The notes: generated by a model not told the origin, from the letters alone. A stretch of 64,000 bases of DNA from Alistipes muris (GCF_943193205.1 NZ_CALPDD010000006.1:62001-126000), one strand, 5' to 3'; shown: positions 25,982-35,478, counted from the stretch's first letter. Translations and numbers: made by a program.

Positions 25982-27931
25982 TCAGAACATTTTGACGAAG
26001 ACTTCGATGGCCTGGTACTCGGCCATGCCGAGAGCGTCGTATAACTGGGCGGTATGCTGCGTGCGCTCCTCGGCCCGCTGCCAGAACTCGCGCGTATCGC
26101 TGCCGGGGAAAGGCATGATGTCCTTCTGCGAGAGGTGGCGGTAGATGGCGTGGCGCTTCATGAGCATCTCGTCGGGCGAGAGCGGCACGGCCATGTCGAC
26201 CATGCCGAGGTCCCATTCGAGCCAAGCACCGCGGTAGAGCCACAAATGGCACTCGCGGAGCCAGTCGTCGCTGCGGACGACATCGAGGGCTTCGAGGACG
26301 GCCTCGGTGCAGATGCGGTGGGTGCCGTGGGGATCGGCCAGGTCGCCGGCGGCGTAAATCTGGTGGGGCCGGACCCTGCGCAACAGGTCGACGATGAGGG
26401 CGATGTCGCGCTCGGCGAGGCTGCCCTTTTTGATACCGCCCGTCTCGTAGAACGGCATGTTGAGGAAATGGGCGTTGGTATCGGGGTTCAGCCCGAACGA
26501 ACGCACGGCGGCGCGGGCCTCGGCGCGGCGGATGGCCCCCTTGATGTCGAGCAGGGCCCGCGGCTCGGGCTCGCCCTTGCGCTTGGAAGCGATGATGCGC
26601 TCGGCCTCGGCGAAACGGTCGCCGAAACCCAACTCGCGCGAAGTATCGATATTCTGCAACACGACGTCGTCGTGGACGGCGACGTTGCCGGAAGTCTGGT
26701 AAGCGACGTGGACGTCGTGGCCCTGCTGCACGAGCCGGATGAAAGTACCGCCCATGGAAATGACGTCGTCGTCGGGGTGGGGCGAGAAGATGATGACGCG
26801 CTTGGGGAACGGAGCCGAAGGCGCCGGACGCGTGGTGTCGTCGGCGTCGGGCTTGCCGCCGGGCCACCCGGTGATGGTGTGCTGGAGGTCGTTGAAGACG
26901 TCGATGTTGATGCGGTCGTAGGAACGGCCCTGCTCCAACAACTCGCCGAGGGAATTCTCGATGTAATCGTCGTAAGTGAGCTTGAGGATGGGCTTGCCGA
27001 CGACGCCGCACAACCAAACGACGGCTTTGCGCGTGAAACGCGGGGTCCACTTGCAGGGACCGACGAGCCACGGCCGCTGCTTGCGGGTGAGCTCCTGCGC
27101 GGCGCACTCGTCGATGACGACCTCGATACGCGGGTGCGACTGGAGGTAGGAAGCGGGGATGCGGGGCGTGACCTCGCCCTCGACGACCTTGCGGATGGCG
27201 TCGGCCTTCTCCTCGCCCCAAGCCAGCAGAACGATACGCTCGGCCTGCATGATGGTGCGGATACCCATGGTAATGGCCATCTTGGGAGTCTCGTCGAGGG
27301 TGAAGAACGCCCTGGACTCGACCTTGCGCGTTTCGTGGGAGAGCTGCACCAACCGGGTGCGCGACTTGATGTAGGTGCCCGGCTCGTTGAACCCGACCTG
27401 CCCGTTGCGGTTGATGCCGAGAATCATCAGGTCGATTTTGCGGATGGAAGCCTCGTAGGCGGCGCAATAATCGGAAATCCGCTCCTCGGGGACGGAACCG
27501 TCGGGCAGATGGACGTTGTCGGGGAGGATGTCGATGCGGTCGATGAACTCCCTGCGGATGCGGTAATTGCGGCTTTGCTGCTCGTCGGCCCCGATGGGGT
27601 AGAACTCGTCGAGACTGAAGACGGCGACGTTGGCGAAGCTGACCTCGCCGGCCTCGTACCGCCGGACCAGCTCGCGGTAGAGGGCCAGGGGGGTCTGCCC
27701 GGTGGTCAGCCCCAGGACGAACGGCTCGGGCTCGTCGCAGAAATCGGACGAAGCGGGCCGCTTCTCGTAGTCGGCGATGGCCCGCACGATGCGGTCGGCG
27801 ACGTAACGCACGCCGTCGGTCTCGGAGGGGAAGACCTGCGTGCTGATCTTCTCGTAACGGTGGATGATGTCCTGGAGGGCCGTCTTCTCGATGGCCCCGC
27901 CGTCTTCGGGCAGAGAATACTTGTTGCTCAT
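25982..27931 (-). CDS. Fusion of an inactive-looking NagB domain and a PIG-L (LmbE) deacetylase
   Basis: 649 residues, no signal peptide, so cytoplasmic. Residues of about 35-290 follow NagB closely, but where active NagB has [11 protein letters not shown] this has [11 protein letters not shown]: Asn176 replaces the Asp and Gln178 the His, while Asp108 and Glu183 remain. Residues of about 375-600 are a PIG-L/LmbE domain with the zinc motif SPHPDDDV (His385, Asp387, Asp388) and a downstream DPHGTH. PIG-L enzymes remove the acetyl group from GlcNAc conjugates. The pairing suggests a sugar-phosphate binding module delivering GlcNAc-6-P to a deacetylase, but that is inference; similar fusions are annotated simply as NagB in other Bacteroidales. 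Confidence 0.85.
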   Translation of the reverse strand: MSNKYSLPEDGGAIEKTALQDIIHRYEKISTQVFPSETDGVRYVADRIVRAIADYEKRPASSDFCDEPEPFVLGLTTGQTPLALYRELVRRYEAGEVSFANVAVFSLDEFYPIGADEQQSRNYRIRREFIDRIDILPDNVHLPDGSVPEERISDYCAAYEASIRKIDLMILGINRNGQVGFNEPGTYIKSRTRLVQLSHETRKVESRAFFTLDETPKMAITMGIRTIMQAERIVLLAWGEEKADAIRKVVEGEVTPRIPASYLQSHPRIEVVIDECAAQELTRKQRPWLVGPCKWTPRFTRKAVVWLCGVVGKPILKLTYDDYIENSLGELLEQGRSYDRINIDVFNDLQHTITGWPGGKPDADDTTRPAPSAPFPKRVIIFSPHPDDDVISMGGTFIRLVQQGHDVHVAYQTSGNVAVHDDVVLQNIDTSRELGFGDRFAEAERIIASKRKGEPEPRALLDIKGAIRRAEARAAVRSFGLNPDTNAHFLNMPFYETGGIKKGSLAERDIALIVDLLRRVRPHQIYAAGDLADPHGTHRICTEAVLEALDVVRSDDWLRECHLWLYRGAWLEWDLGMVDMAVPLSPDEMLMKRHAIYRHLSQKDIMPFPGSDTREFWQRAEERTQHTAQLYDALGMAEYQAIEVFVKMF

Positions 27932-27946
27932 GGTGCTGCTATAATG

Positions 27947-29047
27947 TCAGTTTTCGTCCAGCCGGCTCAACGCATAGGCGTAGGCACCGACGGAAATGGC
28001 CTTGCTGGCGCCGAGCTTGGAAATCATGACGCCCGTGCGCTTCTGGGGGTCGTAGGCCACGTAACGGTCCGAACCGTAGACCTTCAGGGGGCGCATGTCG
28101 CCCTTGGCGAAAGCGTCGAACTCGGTCGGGTCGTCGAGGTCGTAGACCTGCATCTGGACGCGGTCGAGCTCGTTGCCGTTGAGCTGGTGCATCTTGGAAC
28201 GCAGCTCCTGCAAGAGCGAGGGCATGATCCATTTGCGGGCCGCCGTGATGCCGCCGCCGATGACGATCAGTCCGTCGGTGAGGGTGACGGCCGTGGCCAT
28301 GGCGTCGCCTGCGATTTCGCCGAACTCGGCGAACGCCTTTTTGGCCGCCTCGGCGTCGCCGGGGCGCGTGCCGTCGGCGATTTCGCAGATGTCCTTGGGC
28401 TCCAGCCCGTGGTCGGGGCAGCCGGAGAGCTCGCCGTAGACGCGCTTGACGGCCCGGATGGCGGCGCCGTCCTCGCAGATGATGCCGGGCATCTTCTTGT
28501 GGCGCAGGCAGAAAGTCTCGACGCACGAATTGTCGCCGCGGTTGAGCTGCCCGCCGACCACCATACCGACACCCAATCCCGTGCCGAAAGTGTAGCCCAG
28601 CAGATTGCGGTAACGCTTGGCGCTGCCGGCCTTTTCGAGCCGGGCGTTCACCTCGGGCAGGGCCCCGCCGAGGGCCTCGCCGTAAGCGAAGAGATCGCCG
28701 TCGTTGTTGATGAAGACGGGGATGCCGAACTGCATTTCGAGGAACGGCCCCAAAGCCACGCCGTCGCGGAACGAGGGGAAATTGGGGAGGTAACCTCCGA
28801 TGATGCCGTTGGGGTAGTCGGCCGGACCGGGGAAGGCGAAGCTGATGGCCACGGGCTTCTCGTCGAGCCGGGCGATGACTTCGAGGAAACCCCGGACCAT
28901 GGTTTCGAGGCACTTGTCCAGATCGTGCGCCTGCGAGGGGTAGGTGATGGGCTCGACGATGAACTCGTTGGCCCGCATGGCACCGAAAACGAGGTTGGTG
29001 CCTCCGGCGTCGAGGGTGACGACGATGCGGTTGTCGTGGGAATACAT
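27947..29047 (-). CDS. ROK-family sugar kinase
   Basis: 366 residues from MYSHDNRIVVTLDAGGTNLV. It has the phosphate loop DAGGTN (about 13-18), the catalytic Asp in FINNDGDLFAYGEA, and GYTFGTGLGVGMVVGG. The zinc motif is atypical: the usual GHx..CxCGxxGC is reduced to a NSCVETFC region. A second ATP-binding stretch, DGLIVIGGGITAARK, is present. The gene lies 5 bases after GH130, which would release mannose 1-phosphate and GlcNAc, so GlcNAc kinase (to GlcNAc-6-P) is the most economical role; mannose or ManNAc kinase are alternatives. The frame is open upstream, but those codons are a shadow of the GH130 gene. Confidence 0.85.
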   Translation of the reverse strand: MYSHDNRIVVTLDAGGTNLVFGAMRANEFIVEPITYPSQAHDLDKCLETMVRGFLEVIARLDEKPVAISFAFPGPADYPNGIIGGYLPNFPSFRDGVALGPFLEMQFGIPVFINNDGDLFAYGEALGGALPEVNARLEKAGSAKRYRNLLGYTFGTGLGVGMVVGGQLNRGDNSCVETFCLRHKKMPGIICEDGAAIRAVKRVYGELSGCPDHGLEPKDICEIADGTRPGDAEAAKKAFAEFGEIAGDAMATAVTLTDGLIVIGGGITAARKWIMPSLLQELRSKMHQLNGNELDRVQMQVYDLDDPTEFDAFAKGDMRPLKVYGSDRYVAYDPQKRTGVMISKLGASKAISVGAYAYALSRLDEN

Positions 29048-29052
29048 AAGGC

Positions 29053-30063
29053 TCAGAGGATGTTGGTGCGACGCGTGAATTCGATGATTTCGGGGATGCG
29101 GCCGAAAGCCAGTCCTACGACCGTGTCGGCGCAGCCGTAGTAGACGGCCAGCCGCCCGGTGGCGGGGTCGTGGAGCGTGGCGCAGGGGAACGCGACGTTG
29201 GGCACGTCGCCCATGCACTCGTAGCTCTCGCGCGGAGAAAGCAGGTAGGCGCCGCTGCGGGCGATGACTTTCCAGGGCTGGTCGAGGTCGAGCAGGGCCG
29301 AACCGAACGCGTAGACGAAGCCGTTGCAGGTGCCGTGGACGCCATGATAGAGCAGCAGCCACCCCTCGGACGTCTCGATGGGCACGGGGCCTGCGCCGAT
29401 TTTGGTGCACTGCCAGGCGCTTTTCTCGAACGGCGCGGGCTTCATGACGAGCCGGTGGCGTCCCCAGAACTCCATGTCGGGCGACTCGGAGTAGAAGATG
29501 TCGCCGAACGGCGTGTGGCCCGTGTCGCTCGGACGCGAAAGCATGGCGTAGCGGCCGCCGATTTTGCGGGGGAAGAGCACGCCGTTGCGGTTGTAGGGCA
29601 GAAAGGCGTTTTCGAGCTGGTGGAACGTCTGGAAATCGTCGGTCCAGGCGACGCCGATAGTGGGGTCGCCATGATAGCCGTTGCACCAGGTGACGTAGTA
29701 TTTGTCCTCGATTTTGACGACGCGCGGGTCGTAGCCGTAGACCCAGGTGCCGACCTCGGGATCGGCCCCCTCCAGGCGGATGTCCTCTTCGAGGATGTCC
29801 CATTTGAGCCCGTCGGCCGAGAATCCGACGTGGAGCCGCATGCGGATGTTGGTGTCGTCGCAGCGGAAGACCCCGGCGTAGTTGTACTTGCCCTTCTTGA
29901 AAGGCACGACGGCCGAATTGAAGATGGAATTGGACGTGGCGAGCAGGTCGCGCGGGATGATGGGGTTGGCCGAGCAGCGCCACATGATTTCGCGCGAAGC
30001 GGCGGGACGCTCCTCCCACGGCATATCGGGAAGCGGGTTCCCCATGATTTTGAGGTTGTTCAT
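29053..30063 (-). CDS. GH130 beta-1,4-mannosyl-N-acetylglucosamine phosphorylase
   Basis: 336 residues, no signal peptide, a five-bladed beta-propeller family. The proposed catalytic Asp112 sits in YGYDPRVVK. The [15 protein letters not shown] and LLLYHGVHG motifs match the branch (GH130 subfamily 2) that splits Man-beta-1,4-GlcNAc with phosphate into mannose 1-phosphate and GlcNAc. This disaccharide is what remains of an N-glycan after endo-cleavage and full mannose trimming. Cytoplasmic location fits a phosphorylase fed by the MFS transporter encoded two genes upstream. Neighbouring beta-mannan phosphorylases of GH130 are the main alternative, but the operon favours the N-glycan role. Confidence 0.9.
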   Translation of the reverse strand: MNNLKIMGNPLPDMPWEERPAASREIMWRCSANPIIPRDLLATSNSIFNSAVVPFKKGKYNYAGVFRCDDTNIRMRLHVGFSADGLKWDILEEDIRLEGADPEVGTWVYGYDPRVVKIEDKYYVTWCNGYHGDPTIGVAWTDDFQTFHQLENAFLPYNRNGVLFPRKIGGRYAMLSRPSDTGHTPFGDIFYSESPDMEFWGRHRLVMKPAPFEKSAWQCTKIGAGPVPIETSEGWLLLYHGVHGTCNGFVYAFGSALLDLDQPWKVIARSGAYLLSPRESYECMGDVPNVAFPCATLHDPATGRLAVYYGCADTVVGLAFGRIPEIIEFTRRTNIL

Positions 30064-30078
30064 CGTTTTATTCGGTTT

Positions 30079-32115
30079 TTAGTTGACAATAATTTCATCG
30101 GTAAAGAGCCAGCCCCCGGGAAAACCCTGGGAACGGGCGCGGCAGCGCACGTAACGTCCGGTCGTTTCGCCATGCCACGCGAACGTGCGGTAGGCGGGGC
30201 GGTGGCAGTCGGACGGGAGGCTGTTGGGGAGGGCCGCCAGCGTCCGGAAGTCGCTGTTGTCGTCGGAGACGGAAAACTCCACCTGCGCGGGCAGCCAAAT
30301 CCACGCCGAATGCCACTGGATGAAGTCGGCCGCTATGGAACGGAGCGGCCGGACCCGGCCCAAGTCGACGGTGACTTCCATGTCGGTGTCGCGGAACCCC
30401 TGCCAGCGGGTGCCGTAGCTCCACGGACCGCGCAGCCCGTCGGTGAGTGCCGCGGCGCCGTCGGCGGGATAATCGGGATGCCACGGATAAGTATAATGGA
30501 CCGGACAGCCGACGGCAAGGTGCCGGACGGGAGCCAGCGATTCGGTCCGCTCGCCGAACTCGGCCCGCAGGTCGAACGTATGGTATCCCTGGCGGCGTGC
30601 CCGGTCGCAGAACCGGAGCGCCCGGCGGCGGAAATCGGCGTAATCCTTGGTTTCGGGAGCGCTCCACGCCACCTCGGCGAGGGCGAACATGCGCGGATAG
30701 AGCATATATTCGGCCTGCGAGGGGGTGGGGATGTACTCGGTCCACAGATTGGCCTGCACGCCGATGATATGTTCCCGGCCGGACAGAGCGGCCGGGGCGG
30801 GGTCGTAGGAATAGACTTTGGCGAGGGGCAGATAGCCGGTGAAGGCCTGCGGCTCCCGCTCGGGATTGTCCTGGAAGCCGTCGAAATAACAATGCGACCC
30901 GGGACACATGACGACGTCGTGCCCGAGTGCGGCGGCCCGGCGTCCGCCCTCCTCGCCGCGCCACGACATGATCACCGCGCCGGGCATGGGCCCGCTGTCG
31001 AGGATTTCATCCCAGCCGACGAGCTTCCGCCCGCGGGCTTCGAGGAAACGGCCGATGCGCCGGATGGCGTAGGCCTGCAACGCTTGGGCGGAACCGAGAC
31101 CCTCGCGCTCCATCCGGGCCCGGCACTTCGAACACGAAGCCCAGGCCTGCCCGGAAACCTCGTCGCCGCCGATATGGATGTACTCGGAGGGAAAGAGCTC
31201 CGTCACCTCGGAGAGCACGTTCTCCAAAAAGGCGAATGTCTCCTCGCTACCGAGACAGAACTCGCCGCTGACATAAGGTTTGCCTGCGCACGACAATTCG
31301 GGACAGACGGCCAGCACTTCCTCACTGTGGCCGGGCATCTCGATTTCGGGGATGACCGTAATGTGGAGCGAATCGGCGCATGCCAAGACCTCGCGGATGT
31401 CGTCTTTGGTGTAATAACCGCCGTAAGCACCCGGGGCGGAAGCCGTGGAGTAATGACGGTTCCCGGCCTGCCAAGCCTGCCACGTGGGCTCGCGGCGCCA
31501 TGCGGCCACCTCGGTCAGCAGGGGATAGCGGTCGATGGCGATGCGCCACCCGGCGCCGTCGGTCAGATGCCAGTGCAGGCGGTTGAGCTTGAGCGAAGCC
31601 ATCATGCGCAGCTGCTTCTTGACGAACTCTTTGCCGAAGAAGTGGCGCGAGACGTCGAGGTGCATGCCCCGGTAGGCGAAGCGCGGCGAATCGGCGATTT
31701 GCAGGGCGGGGATGCGCGCGCCGTGGCGGTCGTACAACTGCAACAGCGACTGGATGCCGTAGAACAATCCGGCTTCGCCGCGCGACCGGACGACGATACG
31801 GTCGGGCCGGACCTCCAACGTATAACCCTCGTCGGAGAGGGGCAGCGAAGCGTCGTCCGACAACTCCAGCCGGAGGGTGGCGGCCGTGTCGCACCTATGG
31901 CACGGGAGGGAGGAGGAAGACAAATAATCTGTCAAGGCATTGGCCACCGTCTCCGGAGCCTCGACCGCCACGGCGAACGGGACCCCGGCGCGGAAAAACC
32001 CGCCCTCGGACTGCACCGAAAGCGGCCGGGGAATCACCGTACACTCCTGCTCACCGCTGCACGAAAGGCAGAGGAGAACAAGCAGCGCGGGGAGGATGGT
32101 TCGGAGACGGTTCAT
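30079..32115 (-). CDS. GH20 beta-N-acetylhexosaminidase, exported
   Basis: 678 residues; signal peptide MNRLRTILPALLVLLCLSC with a possible lipobox. An N-terminal GH20b domain (about 25-140) is followed by the barrel with RGMHLDVSRHFF, HWHLTDGAGWR and the catalytic Asp318-Glu319 pair in HIGGDEVSG, used in substrate-assisted cleavage. A C-terminal F5/8-type beta-sandwich (about 545-678) is similar in plan to that of the GH163 protein. It would remove non-reducing GlcNAc (or GalNAc) from antennae of hybrid or complex N-glycans so that GH92 and GH125 can reach the mannoses. Confidence 0.92.
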   Translation of the reverse strand: MNRLRTILPALLVLLCLSCSGEQECTVIPRPLSVQSEGGFFRAGVPFAVAVEAPETVANALTDYLSSSSLPCHRCDTAATLRLELSDDASLPLSDEGYTLEVRPDRIVVRSRGEAGLFYGIQSLLQLYDRHGARIPALQIADSPRFAYRGMHLDVSRHFFGKEFVKKQLRMMASLKLNRLHWHLTDGAGWRIAIDRYPLLTEVAAWRREPTWQAWQAGNRHYSTASAPGAYGGYYTKDDIREVLACADSLHITVIPEIEMPGHSEEVLAVCPELSCAGKPYVSGEFCLGSEETFAFLENVLSEVTELFPSEYIHIGGDEVSGQAWASCSKCRARMEREGLGSAQALQAYAIRRIGRFLEARGRKLVGWDEILDSGPMPGAVIMSWRGEEGGRRAAALGHDVVMCPGSHCYFDGFQDNPEREPQAFTGYLPLAKVYSYDPAPAALSGREHIIGVQANLWTEYIPTPSQAEYMLYPRMFALAEVAWSAPETKDYADFRRRALRFCDRARRQGYHTFDLRAEFGERTESLAPVRHLAVGCPVHYTYPWHPDYPADGAAALTDGLRGPWSYGTRWQGFRDTDMEVTVDLGRVRPLRSIAADFIQWHSAWIWLPAQVEFSVSDDNSDFRTLAALPNSLPSDCHRPAYRTFAWHGETTGRYVRCRARSQGFPGGWLFTDEIIVN

Positions 32116-32125
32116 TGCAGCCCTC

Positions 32126-33427
32126 CTAATTATGTTCGTCGTTATGCGGGAACGGGACGAAGCGCGTCATGAGGAACACCGGGACGGTGGCGAGCATGAC
32201 GACGAGGAAGAAAATCCGATACCCGGACAAATCGCTCAGAAAACCGGAGACCATGCCTGTGAGCATGACCGATAGGTTCATGATACCCGAAGCGAACGCA
32301 TAGTGCGCCATGCGGTAAGGCCCCGGGGCGACCTGCTGCATCATGTAGAGCGTGAGCCCGACGAATCCGAAACCGTAACCGAAGTACTCGACGACGATAC
32401 CGCCGCCCACGAGCCACATGGACTGCGGCTGGAACCACGCCAACAAGGCGTAGACGGCGAACGGGAGGTTGAAGATGCAGACCAGCGAAAAGAGCGCGCG
32501 CCGCAGGCCGCGGGCGGCGATGTAATAACCTGCCAGAAGCGACCCCAGGAGGAAAGCCCCCGCGCCGAACGACCCGTAGTAAAGGCCGATCTGCTGGTTG
32601 GTGAGGCCGAGCCCGCCGTCGGCGACGGGCGTCTTGAGAAAGAGCGGGACGATTTTCATGACCAGCCCCTCGCCCAATCGGTAGAGGATGATGAACGCGA
32701 TGCAGCAGCCGATGCCTTTCTTGGCGAAGAAATCGCGGACGACGTTGCGCAGCTCGGTCAACCCCTCGCGGAGGGAATGGCTGCCCTGTGCAGCGACATG
32801 CCCCTGCGGGAGAATCCGCAGGTGCCACATCCCGGCCAACAACATCAGAGCGCCGAGGATGCAGAGGACGACGGTCCAGGCCGACCGGTAAGCGGCGGTT
32901 TCGGCCGCGCCGCCGATGGCGAAACGCTCGAAGAGCCACCCGGCGAACCAGACGAGCCCCCCTGTGGCGACGAGCTTGGCGAGGTTGTAGAACGCCCCCT
33001 GCCAGCCGATGTATTTGGCCTGGTCGGCGGACGAGAGGACCGACATGTAGAGCCCGTCGGCGGCGATGTCGTGCGTGGCGCCGCTGAAAGCGACGACGGC
33101 GAACAAGGCGACGGTGACGGCGAAGAACGCGGGCAGGTGGAGCGCCAGCGCGGCGAACCCGAACAAGAGCCCGGAGACGAGCTGGGTGGCGACGACGAAG
33201 AACTTCTGGCTGCGGAACAACTCAAGGAACGGGCTCCACAGAAACTTGATGGTCCACGGCCACATGATGAGCGAAGTCCAGAAGGCGATTTGCGCGTCGG
33301 AGACGCCCATGTCCTTGAACAACACGGCCGAAACCATGTTGAGGACCACGAAAGGAAGACCCATCGCGAAGTAGAGCGAGGGAACCCAGCACAAGGGCCG
33401 AAGCGGAGAGGATGCAGTTGGTTTCAA
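32126..33427 (-). CDS. AmpG-like MFS transporter, probable Man-GlcNAc importer
   Basis: 433 residues, about 12 membrane helices, with the WVPSLYFAMGLPFV opening and the KFLWSPFLELF and SGATHDIAADGLYM motifs of the AmpG-like/sugar MFS group. The start is a TTG: the first ATG would begin inside helix 1 and remove conserved residues. It is first in the N-glycan operon and lies just ahead of GH20 and GH130, so transport of Man-beta-1,4-GlcNAc or a similar periplasmic product into the cytoplasm is likely. Substrate is inferred from context only. Confidence 0.82.
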   Translation of the reverse strand: MKPTASSPLRPLCWVPSLYFAMGLPFVVLNMVSAVLFKDMGVSDAQIAFWTSLIMWPWTIKFLWSPFLELFRSQKFFVVATQLVSGLLFGFAALALHLPAFFAVTVALFAVVAFSGATHDIAADGLYMSVLSSADQAKYIGWQGAFYNLAKLVATGGLVWFAGWLFERFAIGGAAETAAYRSAWTVVLCILGALMLLAGMWHLRILPQGHVAAQGSHSLREGLTELRNVVRDFFAKKGIGCCIAFIILYRLGEGLVMKIVPLFLKTPVADGGLGLTNQQIGLYYGSFGAGAFLLGSLLAGYYIAARGLRRALFSLVCIFNLPFAVYALLAWFQPQSMWLVGGGIVVEYFGYGFGFVGLTLYMMQQVAPGPYRMAHYAFASGIMNLSVMLTGMVSGFLSDLSGYRIFFLVVMLATVPVFLMTRFVPFPHNDEHN

Positions 33428-33431
33428 GGCA

Positions 33432-33439
33432 CAAAAATA
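33432..33439 (-). promoter_or_regulatory. Possible operon promoter, -7 box TATTTTTG
   Basis: A full TAnnTTTG match only 5 bases before the TTG start of the MFS gene. If used, the transcript would be nearly leaderless. No clear -33 element. Confidence 0.3.
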
Positions 33440-33616
33440 ATAGGAATACTCGATCAGCGAATATCCGAAGCCTTTGCAACCCTATTTGACCCTCCCGTGA
33501 AGAGAGGGGACCGATGACATGGGACAAAGCTACTAAATTCCTGCGAATCCGCCAAGCCCGACGGAAAATAAAACCGAAACCGACGGAAAGATTCGGATTA
33601 TTTGCAGAAAAAGATT

Positions 33617-33624
33617 TAATTTTG
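33617..33624 (+). promoter_or_regulatory. Probable sigma factor gene promoter, -7 box TAATTTTG
   Basis: Full TAnnTTTG match 12 bases before the ATG at 33637. It would exclude the longer frame that begins at 33514. The 209-base gap to the divergent MFS gene holds both promoters. Confidence 0.5.
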
Positions 33625-33636
33625 TCAAGGAAAGCT

Positions 33637-34227
33637 ATGACAACGACGGAGACACAACCGGCGGCGACCGCCTCGGAATTCGGGAAAATCTATCTCGAAT
33701 ACCGCTCCGTATTCATTCAGCGGGCCTGCCGCTATGTACGCGACGAACACATTGCGTCGGACATCGTGGCGGACAGCTTCATGGCTTTCTGGGAAAACCG
33801 CTTCGCGCTGCCTGCCGACACGAACGTGCCGGCCTATGTATATGCGACGGTGCGGAACCGCTGTCTGAACCACCTGCGCAACCAGTCGCTGCGCCTGCGC
33901 ATCGAACAGAAGATGCACTCGGACCAATGCCGGCTGGTCGACGCCGACATAGCGTCGCTGACGGCCTGCGACCCGGACAAACTTTTCGAGGACGAAATAT
34001 TTGAAATCCTGCGCGATACGATGTCCAAACTTCCGGCCCGCACGCGTCAGATTTACCTGCGCAGCCGCCTGGACGACCGCAGCTACGAGGAAATCGCCCG
34101 CGAACTGGGCATCTCGGTTTCGCTGGTCGACAAGGAAATAAGCCGCTCGCTGCATGAACTGCGGCATGCGCTGAAAGACTATGTCAAACTGGCTATTCCG
34201 CTGATATACTACCTGTTGCGTTATTAA
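33637..34227 (+). CDS. ECF RNA polymerase sigma factor (Bacteroidales FecI-like)
   Basis: 196 residues from MTTTETQPAATASEFGKIYL. Sigma region 2 (about 18-85; ACRYVRDEHIASDIVADSFMAFWENR) and region 4 (about 125-180; LPARTRQIYLRSRLDDRSYEEIARELGIS with its helix-turn-helix) are present, with no region 1 or 3. It is followed by a FecR anti-sigma gene and a SusC with an STN domain, the standard arrangement for trans-envelope signalling in host-glycan loci. It probably turns on the SusC-GH18 genes and perhaps the divergent enzyme operon. It ends in an unusually hydrophobic tail (LAIPLIYYLLRY). Confidence 0.9.
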   Translation: MTTTETQPAATASEFGKIYLEYRSVFIQRACRYVRDEHIASDIVADSFMAFWENRFALPADTNVPAYVYATVRNRCLNHLRNQSLRLRIEQKMHSDQCRLVDADIASLTACDPDKLFEDEIFEILRDTMSKLPARTRQIYLRSRLDDRSYEEIARELGISVSLVDKEISRSLHELRHALKDYVKLAIPLIYYLLRY

Positions 34228-34267
34228 GGAAGTTTACGAAATTTCTGAATAAATTTTTTATTAAAAA

Positions 34268-34299
34268 AGCGCCCCTTTTCTTTACGGAGAAGGGGCGCT
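34268..34299. other. GC-rich hairpin between sigma and anti-sigma genes
   Basis: A 10 bp stem (AGCGCCCCTT / AAGGGGCGCT) with a 12 nt loop lies 40 bases after the sigma stop and 36 bases before the anti-sigma ATG. The T-rich tract is on the left side, so it reads as a terminator only on the minus strand, where no gene enters. On the plus strand it could be an attenuator or mRNA stabiliser. Confidence 0.55.
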
Positions 34300-34335
34300 C
34301 ATGTGTTATGTAATAAACGACAAACTAAAAAGGTT

Positions 34336-35289
34336 ATGGAAGATAGGTTATTATTCAAATTCTTAAAAAACGAGACCTCCGCAAAGGAGGTCCGGGAAGT
34401 GCTCGACTGGCTGGATGAATCGCCTGCCAACCGGGAATATCTGAATGCGCTGGACGAAGCCGACTTCGCCCTGCAAATCTGGCAAACGAAACTCCGCAGG
34501 GAAAGACTGGAACCCGCGGCGCCGAAACGCGCGCCGATGAGCCTAAGACTGCGCGGAGCGGTGCGCTGGGCGTCGGCCGTGGCGGCGGTGCTGGTCATGG
34601 GGCTGGCGAGCGGGTATCTGCTGACGGAATACAACCTGTCGCGGGCCCCGGAAGTGACCTTCGTGTCGACCAACGGCCAATCGACGCTTCACCTGATGGA
34701 CGGAACCCGCGTGTGGCTGACCCCGGGGAGCTCGGTGAGCTACCCGACGCGCTTCGGCCGCAAACACCGCACCGTGAGCCTGAAAGGCGAAGCGATGTTC
34801 GAGGTGGCGCCCGATGCGCAATGTCCGTTCCTGGTGAAGACATTCGCCTGCACGGCCCGGGTGCTGGGCACCCGCTTCGACATAGTGGCCGACGAGGAGA
34901 ACAACGAATTTTCGGCCGCGCTGCTGAACGGCCGGCTGCAAGTGACGCACAACGAAACGCGCGGAAGCGTGGTGATGAACCCGCTGGAAATCGTCCGGCT
35001 GAACAACGGCCTGCTGGTGAAAGACAAACTGGAGGATGTGGACAACTACCTCTGGACCGAGGGAATCATCAACCTGCGGGGCCTGAAGTTCGAGGAGATA
35101 GTCCGCAAACTGGAAGCGAACTTCCATGTACGCTTCGTTGTGGAACGAGACCGGATGCCGTCGGTGAGCTTCGGCTGGGGCAAAGTGGCCGTGTCGTCGG
35201 GCATCGAACACGCGCTGGAAGTACTCCGCTACGGCTCCGACTTTGAATACGACTACGACCGCAACGCGGGCGTGGTGACCATCCGCTGA
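34336..35289 (+). CDS. FecR-family anti-sigma factor
   Basis: 317 residues from MEDRLLFKFLKNETSAKE. A short cytoplasmic sigma-binding helical domain (about 1-70) is followed by one membrane helix (about 80-100, WASAVAAVLVMGLASGYLL), then the periplasmic FecR domain (about 115-215; TLHLMDGTRVWLTPGSSVSYP, VLGTRFDI) and a C-terminal STN-like/DUF4974 domain (about 240-317; LRGLKFEEIVRKLEANFHVRF). It should hold the adjacent sigma factor until contacted by the STN domain of a substrate-loaded SusC. An upstream in-frame start lies right after the hairpin and is less likely. Confidence 0.92.
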   Translation: MEDRLLFKFLKNETSAKEVREVLDWLDESPANREYLNALDEADFALQIWQTKLRRERLEPAAPKRAPMSLRLRGAVRWASAVAAVLVMGLASGYLLTEYNLSRAPEVTFVSTNGQSTLHLMDGTRVWLTPGSSVSYPTRFGRKHRTVSLKGEAMFEVAPDAQCPFLVKTFACTARVLGTRFDIVADEENNEFSAALLNGRLQVTHNETRGSVVMNPLEIVRLNNGLLVKDKLEDVDNYLWTEGIINLRGLKFEEIVRKLEANFHVRFVVERDRMPSVSFGWGKVAVSSGIEHALEVLRYGSDFEYDYDRNAGVVTIR

Positions 35290-35400
35290 CGAAAACACCG
35301 CCTAAAAATAGAACATATGTCGAACCTCAACCCGATTGCCTATGACAAAAGCCACTGCACCCCTGTAAGGATCAATGACACGGACCCGCAAAAAAAGTGA

Positions 35401-35428
35401 CCTGCAAGAAGCTGCAACTTCTTGCAGG
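35401..35428 (+). other. Hairpin in the susC leader
   Basis: A perfect 11 bp stem (CCTGCAAGAAG / CTTCTTGCAGG) with a 6 nt loop, 50 bases before the susC ATG. No T run follows on the plus strand. The 189-base gap has no recognisable TAnnTTTG box, so susC may depend on the ECF sigma factor or on read-through, with this structure in the leader. Confidence 0.6.
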
Positions 35429-35478
35429 CCGGGGTCTAAAAAGAAAACGGATTTCTAATTAAACCAAACAACAAAGTT

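Noticed and set aside
25098-27467. 789-residue open frame spanning nagB and its upstream neighbour
   Set aside because: The upstream two thirds is a low-complexity shifted reading of the NagB-PIG-L gene; NagB begins cleanly at 25889.
27947-30019. 690-residue open frame apparently fusing a protein to the ROK kinase
   Set aside because: The extra N-terminal part is an Arg/His/Pro-rich shifted reading of the GH130 gene; the kinase starts at 29047.
26054-32172. Very long plus-strand frames (about 1000 residues each) opposite the N-glycan operon, and a similar one at 48017-51058
   Set aside because: GC-rich codons on the coding strand leave few stops on the other strand; the translations have no recognisable domains and lack start signals.
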